Positions 1 to 9,200 of a stretch of DNA of 29,814 bases are shown in pieces. The translations under genes and the position numbers were made by a program. Within the stretch, counting starts at the first letter, position 1; every line of letters begins with the position of its first letter. The notes under the pieces are model-generated. The model did no database searches and was not told where the DNA came from. It saw only the letters and a program-made list of their open reading frames with translations. The stretch comes from Pigoraptor vietnamica (lineage: Eukaryota > Opisthokonta > Filasterea), in contig CALSCQ010000683.1 of assembly GCA_943704525.1 (NCBI GenBank), positions 1 to 29,814 of the forward strand, given 5' to 3'.

Positions 1-18
1 CACACACACACACACAAA

Positions 19-91
<73 letters not shown>
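1..91. repeat. (CA)n microsatellite in an intron
   Basis: This is a nearly pure CA dinucleotide tract with one AAAA and one AAA interruption near its start; it runs off the left edge. It lies in the first intron of the minus-strand transporter gene, about 60 bases downstream of the splice donor, so the transcript would carry (UG)n. A telomere is unlikely because the unit is a dinucleotide and the same tract type recurs throughout the window. Confidence 0.95.
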
Positions 92-92
<1 letters not shown>

Positions 93-151
93 CTGTGCGC
101 GGACAGAGAAAGATGTGACCCCGCATATCATGCACACCGCGTGCGCCTCAC

Positions 152-430
152 CTGCTGCAATTCAGACGATCCGACCCACAAAACGACGACAACGGCAATA
201 ATCACAACGCCGACGGCATACTTTCGCCGCGAGATCGGCCCCGATTCAGCAGGCACGGAGGCACCTTCCTCGTCACGACGGCCTCCGTCTCTTCCCGCAT
301 AGCGGTCCGTTCGCCCATCATTCTCTTCGTCCTCGAGCGTTTCTGCGCTGCTGCGCGCCCGCACGTGCTCCGTCAGTGCGCCCATCTCCACCGACAGGCC
401 CTCCCGCTCCACGGCGCGACGCGAAGTCAT
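152..430 (-). CDS. SLC35F5-like DMT-superfamily transporter, first exon only (partial)
   Basis: This is a 93-residue first exon read from an ATG at 430. It is hydrophilic and Glu/Arg/Asp-rich for about 70 residues. One hydrophobic segment then follows, RKYAVGVVIIAVVVVLWVGS, ending SSELQQ. The pattern (charged N-terminus, then a first transmembrane helix ending W-[VA]-[GA]-S-[SN]-[EF]-L) is what I know from SLC35F5/THI74-type drug/metabolite transporters of endomembranes. The exon ends in phase 0 at a GTGAGG donor (GT at 151-150), and the remaining helices lie beyond the left edge. An in-frame GTG at 448 would extend the reading frame, but a eukaryotic start there is unlikely. The single helix is firm; the family name rests on a short motif and could be another membrane protein. 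Confidence 0.5.
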
Positions 431-761
431 GGCGTGCGCATCATGCACTCCCTATGGCCTCGATCGAAGTGTGCTCGTTGGGGAAGTGCGCGGCGCGAGA
501 GGACGAGAGAACAGCAAGCTGTGTCACAGCATACCGTCAAGCCCTCCCAACAAAGAGCACCGAAAATCGAAATTGTAACAGTTGGTCACCACTAACCCCT
601 ACAAGGGCATCTCTTCGGCTGAACGCCCAAACAACAGGTCCGTCACTGCCTCATAATTTTGCGCTTGTGGCGACACGGCGCACACATGTGAGTTGAGCAA
701 GGTCACATATATTAGGCGCTGCTCGCTGTCAAGAAGGAGACCACGCTCACGCGCGCGCGTG
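431..761. other. intergenic spacer, tandem minus-strand genes
   Basis: These 331 bases separate the stop of the poly(A)-polymerase fusion gene from the start of the transporter gene. They should hold the 3' UTR of the former and the promoter and 5' UTR of the latter. I see no RNA gene, repeat or convincing small ORF; the short plus-strand ORFs here match no family I recognise. Confidence 0.6.
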
Positions 762-3361
762 TCAACGAGAGGCGCGCGCCATCCGAGAGGCCTTCTGCAC
801 GCACACGTTGTCCCGCGCGATCACCTTCGCCTCCATGCGGCCGCCCGCGGGATGGCCCACCCACCAGTCCCACTGGTCGCAGAAGCGGAAGAGCGCCCCC
901 GACGCCACGCCGCCGTTGCCAGTGCCCTTCAGCCCCACCACCACCGAGAGCGAATGGGGATAGGCGCACGACGGGCCGTGTGCGTCCACAAACACCGCCG
1001 GCCACGCGCGCGACGACACCCCCGCGGATTCGAGCGCGGCAAGAAGGCTCGCGACGCGGCCCCGAAGCCAGCCATCGCATGTCATGCGCTCGCTCTCCTC
1101 CACGTGCTGCACCTGCACAACCGCAAACTCCTCATGCTCCGCAAAGAATGCGTCGGCCCCGTTCACGACGAGGTCCGCCTCACTCTTGCCCTCGCCGGTT
1201 GCATCGACGGCGCGGTCGAGCTCGGCGAGAATGACGGCAAACGAAGACTTTGTCACGTTGCGGGCGCTGTTGCGGACGGGCGCCGTCGGGGTTACAATGG
1301 GCATGGGGTCGTCACGCGCCTGGAAGACGCCCAGCGCGCCCACCGACATGGGACGGGGCCACGGCCACGACCGCACAAAGTGGAAAAAGTGGCGCACAAA
1401 CTGCCGGAAGTCGTCGCCGTTCCTTACGCACGCGGCGACGGCCTTCTCGGGACACGTCGAGCAGTACTTGGAGGCAAGCACGGCGAGCGAGATGCCGCCG
1501 AGGAAGCCAAACGCCGTCGACGCAAGGCCGCGCGTAGTCGCCCATCTCTTCACGAGCACGAGCAGCGCACGAAAGGCGTCGACAGTCCCATCGCTGCCCT
1601 TGGCGGCGTCGAGAAGGGCGCGCCCGTTCAGCCACGCAGCCGCAGCAGCCTGGCTCTCGTCGTCCATGGCGCGCATGTCCTTCGGAGCGAGGCGCTCGAT
1701 GGAGAGGTGGTCGTTGAAGACGGCCTGCTTCGCGCATCGCGCATACTGGACGTCGGCGCAGAGGCCACCGCGCATCTGCACGGTAAGAACGGGTACGATT
1801 GCATCGCGGACGATGCGCGTCGAGAGGACGAAGCGGTCTGCAGGAGGGGAAAGAAGCGAAGCAAGGATAAGCCAAACAGACATTGATCAGCCACTCATCA
1901 ACAGCATGGGGGCGGCCGAGAGCGTGAGCAAACAAAGGCAAGCAATTCTCACAAACAACTGACACCGACACGAAAAGTGACAACACCAATTGGGGCCACG
2001 TACCCTTCTTCGAGAGCTCGGCGTTGAGTGCGGCAAAGAACGCCTCGCGCGGAATCTCATTCGGACCAAAGCACACCAAATCGACGTCACTCGCAGGCGT
2101 CGCAACGCCCAGCTGCACCGACCCAACGGCCCGCACCCCCTCGAACAAGCGAACACTCGCCGGGCACATCGTCGCAACGACAGCCCGCGCGGCCGCGTCA
2201 ATGATGCCAACTGTGAAGTCCGTCGCGCATCCTTCGCTTTGCACGTCCTGCATGGCCTCTGCGCTCTCCGCATCCTCGTCCTTCTCCGATGTCTCCGCCG
2301 ACGCGGCGCCGTTCGCCGGCGCAGAGCGGCCGAGCGCGCTTCCCCACGGAGCAGCCCCGCCACCGATGGGCACAACCGCGCGCACTTCGAAAGGGGTCGA
2401 CGCCGTTCGGCTAATCAGCGAAACAGACGTCACCTCAAACGTGATTGGACGCCACGTCATCTGCCACGAGGCAATGTGCCGCTGCGCCTCCTGCGCCGAC
2501 TTGAACTGGCCCACCGACAGGTGCGGCGTGAAGCCGTTGGAGCCGATGCGCGCAAGCTCATCGCACTCCGGGAACTCGTCCTGCAGGCGCGCCTGGAGAT
2601 CGCGCAGAGGGCAGCGAGTGTCGCCGGGCGGGACGGCCCCGATGTACCGTGCGTTGGGGCGCAGGTAGACGGTGCAGCTGCGGCCGTGGGCAAAGTACGC
2701 AAACTCGCCGAGAGTCACTGCGAACGGCGCCATGTCCGCAAGGGCCGACGAGAAGGCACTCGCAGCCTCCGCAAATCGCTCCCCCTCGTCTTTCACAAAC
2801 GGGTAGAGGAGGTTGATGTGCGGAAGCCACCGGACGTAGCTCTTGTCGTGCACGCTGCGAATCGCCTGAATGGGACCCCACTGCGCCTCGGGCGGCGAAA
2901 CGACGACGGCGCTCGTCACTGCGCGGCCCACGGGCTCGCGGAGAACGCCGCTTCCGAACTCGAGATCGACAGAGAGGGCGTAATGGTCCGAATAGTGCAG
3001 CGAACGCTCGGCGTCAAAGGGCTCGCGGCCAGTCACCGAGGCGGCCGTCACGTGCCACCGCGACGATCGCACGTACGTACGGTCGTAGCGCGCAGCCTCA
3101 CCGCTGACGGACGTCTGTGCCGCAAGCGCGTTTTCGGAGGGATCGAACGTGAACCCATCCTCGTTCGGGTGCAGGGCAGTCCACGCGTCCACCCATTCGT
3201 CAGCGGCAAGAAGAGAGCCCTCCTTCGCCGACATGTTGAAGTCGCCAGTGACAATGCAATCGTCGGGCATCACTGCGGTCAAACAGAGTTAGCGTTAGGG
3301 CGTTTCATAGGAGCGTGAGTGTGCGCATGTGTTGTATGAGAGCGCGCGCGTGCGTATGTGC

Positions 3362-3406
<45 letters not shown>

Positions 3407-3418
3407 CCTGCGTGCGTG

Positions 3419-3452
<34 letters not shown>

Positions 3453-4926
3453 CATACGTGCTCGTACGTCTGAAAAGTGCCGCACCATTGGAGCGAAGAG
3501 CATCGGTGATGGACGAAATCTCGCGGGCACGTGACTCGGACGCGTCCCGGTTTCGGCTGCTCGACAGGTGCACTGCGACCACGCACAGCGACCGGCCGTT
3601 CACGCGGAACATGCCGCAGATGGCGTCCTTGTGACGCGAGACGGGAATGCGCTCAATGCTGAAGGCGCTTTCGCCGAATGGAGGGTAATCGAGGTGTGCG
3701 GAAAAGAGAGGAAAAAGAAGGGGGCGGGGACGCCAATTAGCCACCCGGCGGCAAAACAACACCAACAGACAAAACGGCATGCACACTGCACTCACCGCAC
3801 AAACGGACTCCGCGACAGAATAAGCTGCCCGTACGAGGGGGCCACAGACGCGCCGTCGCCGCCGTCCGTCGCAAAATACTGCGCCCGCACCCAATCCTGG
3901 GCCAGAACGAGCGCAGCAAACTTCGGCGTAACCTCGACGAGGCAGAGAACGTCGGCGTCGGCGGCGCGCAGCATCTCAAACGCCGCGGGATACCGCTGTT
4001 CTGAATACACCGCTTCCTCGTCGTGGATGTCGAAGAGCACGTTGAAGGAGACGACGCGCAAGTGCCGCAGCTGCGTACCAACACCTGCGTGCGCGGGAGT
4101 GTACGGCGATGTGCCCGAGTCCCTCGCCACCCACTGGGACGCCACGGCGTCGAATTCAAACGACGGCATTTCGGTCGAGAGCGTTGAGGGACCGGCATCT
4201 CGCCGTGCGGCTGCGCCATCGCGGGGGCGTCCAGTCGAGGGACGGTGGTCGTTCATCGACTCTGTGTTCGCGACAGCCTGAGGAAGGAGACGCAATCGGC
4301 GTTGGGGTTAATGTGTGTGAGGCGGGGGTAACATCAACGCGAATGCGAGTAGAGCAAAAATACGTGACGAAGAGAAGTACTGGTACCCCTTTCCTCGTCC
4401 CCATCTCTCCGTAGCACGCACACACACGCACACACACACACACATACACACACATATATACACACACAATGCGTACCTGCGAGTAGCTTGGGTGCGCGCT
4501 AAAACGGAGCGGCAGCGTGCCCTTCCCGCTGTCCCCTGACCCAAAGATCACGTCCACGCGACTCTCGCGATCCCACAACAGCTCATCATCCATGCGAAAA
4601 TAGTGCACGCGGTGCCACGGAATGTCGCCGTCCTGCTGCGTCGGCACCCAGCTCAACAGCGGCATCTCAACCATTCCCGAGATGCGGTCGAGATAGCCAA
4701 TACGCACACGCGTGAGATCCCGTCCACTCGGGTTCCACACAAGGCGATCATAGACGTCCTTCGACGTGCGCAGCTTGTCCTTCTTCACCGCACCCTCATC
4801 TTCTTGCGCGGCTCCCTTCCCTTTTCGCCGCTGCGTGCCTCGTGATGCTGGTGCCGGACTTGCCGCATCCGTCACCGCTGGGGCACGGTGGCCGCCGCGA
4901 TGGCCACTATGTACTGCGGACGCCAT
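762..4926 (-). CDS. MJ1316-EEP-2H-poly(A) polymerase fusion protein (predicted RNA end-processing enzyme)
   Basis: Five exons: 4926-4477, 4277-3796, 3658-3486, 3272-2004, 1837-762, giving about 1,149 residues. Residues ~50-130 are an MJ1316/DUF504 domain (KDVYDRLVWNP..., RVDVIFGSG). Residues ~220-475 are an EEP hydrolase with SFNVLF, an active-site Glu in LVEV, AVHLSS, GDFN and SDH. Residues ~515-670 form a 2H phosphoesterase (HINL at 520, HLSV at 619). From ~720 there is a poly(A)-polymerase nucleotidyltransferase: GSVQLG, then DVD (D764, D766), a third carboxylate in GLCADVQYA (D820), the SLNG-like WLNGRALLDA, KRWATTRG, GFLGGISLA, and a PIVTPTAPVRNSARNV block like PAP's MPIITPAYP...N. All catalytic carboxylates survive. 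Family knowledge suggests binding of cyclic-phosphate RNA ends, 2',3'-cyclic phosphate opening, trimming and nucleotide addition; the combined pathway is inference. The third donor is ambiguous (exon end 3486 or 3468, both in phase). Confidence 0.85.
3363..3454. repeat. (GT)n microsatellite in intron 3 of the fusion gene
   Basis: Two GT runs are separated by TGCGTGCCTGCGTGCGTGCGTGTC. The tract occupies nearly half of the third intron of the MJ1316-EEP-2H-PAP gene, close behind the splice donor. The transcript would carry (CA)n here, the opposite polarity to most other intronic tracts in the window. Confidence 0.93.
4415..4469. repeat. (CA)n microsatellite in intron 1 of the fusion gene
   Basis: This is an imperfect CA tract with CG and TATATA interruptions. 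It begins a few bases beyond the GTACGC donor of exon 1 (GT at 4476-4475, read on the minus strand). The transcript carries (UG)n. Confidence 0.9.
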
Positions 4927-5123
4927 GGTTGCGCGCGCCTCTCCGGGCAACGCCTTCGCTCTGTGTATGTTGTTGTGTGTGTGAAAGCAAAATTGGCAAC
5001 GGATCAGGACGCAGAGATGCCTTGTCCGCCACCCAGTACACTTGAATTGAGAAGTCGTCCCGCACAAGTGCGAGAGACCGCCTTTTTACATGTTCGTGAG
5101 CTAGGGCGTGCACGTGGGAGTGT

Positions 5124-5188
<65 letters not shown>

Positions 5189-5228
5189 ACTTTTGCAATG
5201 GCAGCCTGACGTCATGCCCTTAATTTGA
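4927..5228. other. intergenic spacer upstream of the fusion gene
   Basis: This spacer lies between the stop of the chromodomain/PHD gene and the ATG of the fusion gene, both on the minus strand. About one fifth of it is a GT microsatellite. A short reading frame continues upstream of the chosen ATG, but it crosses low-quality sequence, and MASAVHS at 4926 is the most convincing start. Confidence 0.55.
5127..5187. repeat. (GT)n microsatellite, intergenic
   Basis: This is a perfect GT dinucleotide run of about 30 units, about 200 bases upstream of the fusion-gene start codon and about 40 bases past the stop of the upstream gene. It is the only long pure tract near genes that is not in a recognised intron, so it could lie in a 3' UTR or a promoter. 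Confidence 0.95.
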
Positions 5229-6166
5229 TCACGTGACCGTGACGTCATGTCCCTGTGGGTTGTGGGAGCGGTCGAATGCAAACACGAGCACGTACAGCGC
5301 GTCTGCGTCCATGGTGAGCTGGGAGCCCGCGAGCAGGTCGCCCACGATGCTCGAGGAAGGAAGGAGATAGAAGCGGAACGAGCCCAGCTTGTGGCTGAGG
5401 ACCTGCAGGAGCAGCCAATGAAAAGGTCAGAAGACGGACGTGCCCATTAGAACCAGCATTCTAGTTGCACACAAATCTCAACAGAGAGGCCGTACGAATC
5501 GCATACCTTCTCTGCGGCGTTGCACCGGTGCACAATCTCTACGCTCTTGGGCGAGTGCGTGACCTGCATGAGGGCGTAGGGCCGCTGCCCGCGCCGCTTG
5601 AGCCCGATGCTCTTGAAAAAGCGCACGACCTCCTGGACCGAACTCCGCACCTCAAAGTGCAGCGTGTCGGGGCTGCGCACGCATAGGGAGAGACGCGCGT
5701 GTGAGCGATAACATCGGCGATGAAGAGACAAAGCGACGTGAGCCACGGAAAGTCGCCCAGTGTGAAAACAAGGGCACTCACAGAGCAACAGGTGCATCCA
5801 CCCAGCCCTCGGTCACGTGCACGAACTGCGACGGGAGCGGCTCGAGGGCGATGTGGAAAGCAATAATGCGGGGCGACCACGTGACGAACTTTCCGCGAAC
5901 GTCGTTGCTGTAGACAGCCGATAATGAGTCAGTAAGTTCGACGCACGGAAGAGAGAAGAAAGGCGAACAAACAAGTGCTGCCCAAGCGTCGCGGGTTCGA
6001 CACCCACTGCTGCACGAGCGACTGCTCGAAGAACGCCTGCGTTGACGGCGATCGCGGCGGGGACGCAAGATGGGACGGAATGCTGGCCTCTGCGGGTAAT
6101 GTGACAGCGACAGAGCCCAGTCAATTGCAAACGAACGGGCACGACGGACAATCACACGACAAGGTT

Positions 6167-6261
<95 letters not shown>

Positions 6262-9200
6262 TGTGAACGCACACGCACCTTCAACTACTGGGCCTCCGTC
6301 GTCTCCACCACCGCTGTCCGGTCCATACTTCGCGTCGACACTGCCGGGCATCGACGCAAAGTCCGTCATCGGTGGACTGATGACGTGGGGAACGACGGGA
6401 ACGCGGCCGTCCAGCGACGGCACTCGACTGAGCGACATGGGCTGCGCATGGAATGCAGGCGAGTCCATCGACGGTCGCCGCACAGCAGTGGGCGCGTGCG
6501 AGAAAGCGTCGGGAGGCGGTCCGTTTGCAGCGGGCGCCCCATGCCACGAGGACGGAGGCGGTTGGTATCCCCCCCTTGTGGGAGGTGCAGACGGCTGCGG
6601 CACTGTGGGCTGCGGTTGCTGTCCCAGTCCAGATGGCGGCTGGTAGCCTCCTCTCGCGGTTTGCACGGGCGGGGGCACAATGGGCTCGGCCGGCGCGAAA
6701 GCTGCATACGTCGCATACTTCGGCGCCTCGGGCCCTGACGAAGGCGGCGGCAACAGATGCCCGCCGACAGGGACCAACGCGGACAGCGTCGACGCCGGCG
6801 CTTGCTCTCGAGAGTTCGTGCGGGAAAGCGGTTGGGTGGGTGCTGGTAGCTGCGAAGTCGTTCGCCACCCGCCCGGCGGAGGCGGTTGGTAGCCCTTGCG
6901 CACTGGCGCGGTTTGGGCGGTGCTTACAGGTGTCTCGTGCGGCCCAGGCGGCCCAACAGTTTCGCTCGAGCCCGCCTGTTGTGGCAGCTGTGCGTTTGCT
7001 GGTGGCTGAGAAGTCGTTCGCCACCCGCCCGGCGGAGGCGGTTGGTAGCCCTTGCGCACTGGCGCGGTTTGGGCGGCGCTCACAGGCGTCTCGAGCGGCA
7101 CGGGCGGCGCGACAGTTTCGCTCGACCCCGCCTGTTGTGGCGGTTGTGCGGCCACCGGCGGCTGAGAGGTCGTTCGCCAACCGCCCGGCGGAGGCGGTTG
7201 GTAGCCCTTGCGCACGGGTGCGATTTGGGCGGTGCTCGCAGGCGTCTCGAGCGGCACGGGCGGCGCGACAGGTTCGCTCGAGCTCACCTGTTGTGGCGGT
7301 TGTGCGGCCACCGGCGGCTGCAAAGTAGTTCGCCACCCGCCCGGAGGAGGTGGTTGGTAGCCCTTGCGCACAGGTGGCACGGACGGCGCCGCACTCGCGG
7401 GGGCCTCGAGTGAAACGGACCGCGCCAACACGGCTTTCGACCGCGCACTGTGAGGCGGTTGGGTGGGCACCGCGGCACCCACAGCAGATCCATGAACGCC
7501 CTGGACGCCCTGCCCCGGATGGACGACGCGCTCGTCCGCAGACGCACTCAGCTGCCTCTGCACGGGGAGCCCTCCGCGATCCTCAGGCGCACCCCCGCCG
7601 GAGCTTGACCGCGGATCCTTCTCGCCTTGTGACGACGTGCGCATCGTACCGTCGTCCCGCCATCCCTCAACATTCGGTGTGACTGTAGTGCGCCATCCGC
7701 CCGGGGGAGGCGGCTGGTAGCCGCGGGGCGCCGTCGTGGAAGGAGGTACCTTGTCTGGCGACTCCTTAACGCTGTGCATCTCGCGCAGGCTGCCAGCATT
7801 CCCACTCCGCCCAAAACTGCCCTTCAAATCGGGCGACTTCGCGCGCGGAACGCCCTCCGCCGCCCGGTTGTCACGTCCGTCGTCCCTCTCGCCGCCCGCA
7901 GATTCGCGGCGGTCACTGCCACGCCTCTCCACCGACTGCGATGGCCTGCGTTCCAGCGGACTGCGTGCGTCCCGCTGATCCCTGTCGCTCTTGTGCTGCG
8001 CGGCGGCCTCACGAGCATCGCGGATGGCGGCTGCCTGAGGGACAGTCGTGGTCCTCCACCCGCCGGGAGGCGGCGGTTGATACCCCTTGCGCACCACAGG
8101 CGCCGACGACGGGGCGACCACAGCGCGCTGGTCGCGTGGCTCGAGGTCTCCGCGCGGCTCCGTTTGGCTGCGTGCCTCTGCGCGCAGGTTCGCCATCGCC
8201 TCGTTACGAAAGAATTCCAGGAGGGCATTATCGCGTGCAGTGGCCGACTCCGACGGTCCCTTCGACGGGTCGTCTCGAGCATCGCGGCCGTCCGCGCGCC
8301 TGCCACTATCCGCGACGCGGCCGCGATCGTCCGCCCTCTCTCGCACGTCACGTTCTGTTGTGCGGGCTGGCAAGTCACCGCTCCTCTCTCGTAGCCGCTC
8401 ATCGCCACGGCCATCCCGATCGCGGTCTCGGTCGCGTTGCTCGCTGCCGCGTGTATCGCTCGCGCTCGTCGTTCTCCAACCCCCGGGCGGCGGTGGCTGA
8501 TAACCCCGTCGCGGAACAGCGGCTGGCCTTTCCTCCGAGCTGGCGTCGCGTTTGTCGTGAGCGACGTCGCGGGCGTCCTTTTTCCCGCCCTCTTGTCTCC
8601 TGTCGCGATCTGCAGGAGGGCGCTCTCGCTCACGCTCCCAATCTTTCTCCCCCTCTCTCTCTGTCTCTCCCCGCCGATCCCTCTCACGCGCACGCTCCCT
8701 GTCTCGCTCGCTCAACTCCTTGGCCCTGTCGCTGTCACGCTCGCGGTCGTGGACCCGATCGCGATCACGATCCCTCTCCCGTTCCCCCCGCCGATCTCTC
8801 TCCCGCTCTCCCAACCGATCCCTCTCGCGCACTCGCTCCCTGTCCCGCTCACTCGACTCCCTATCCCGATCGCGCTCACGTTCACGGTCTCGGTCACGAT
8901 CCCGATCGCGATCTCGCAGCCCTTCCGCAGCCAGTGCGTCCGACCCACGCCGACCGCCACTTTCCTCCCGTCGTCCGCGGGGCGAATCGCGCGATGTTGG
9001 CACCCTCTCTTCGCGCGAATCTTGCTCGCGTCCGCTCCCCCCATGCAGTGAAGCCTTGTCTCTGTTGCTATCGAAGGACCGGCTCAATATGAGCTGGCCA
9101 CCGTCCACAATCGGCTCCCAGTCCATATCGTCCCCACCATTCCTCGGCGACCGTGCGTCCGTGGACCGCCCAGACGAGTCCAACGGCCAGTTGAGCTGCC

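Noticed and set aside
1-91. Telomeric or subtelomeric repeat at the window start
   Set aside because: The unit is a simple CA dinucleotide, identical in kind to tracts inside introns elsewhere.
693-3318. Long plus-strand open frames (397 and 442 codons) over the left third
   Set aside because: They are antisense to well-supported EEP/2H/PAP exons, are Arg/His/Pro-rich with no recognisable motif, and arise because GC-rich coding DNA has few stops on the opposite strand.
3659-3795. Earlier exon start encoding FSAHLDYPPFGESAF in the EEP domain
   Set aside because: No AG acceptor precedes that stretch; the CTTCAG at 3664-3659 joins SPFVR to IERIPVSRHK in correct phase and fits the EEP fold better.
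3279-6284. Frames encoding HTHTHT or VCVCVC stretches
   Set aside because: They are translations of CA/GT microsatellites, not proteins.
6861-7345. CRISPR-like regular spacing
   Set aside because: The repeats are coding, 156 bases apart and in one reading frame of a eukaryotic gene; neither repeats nor spacers have CRISPR sizes.
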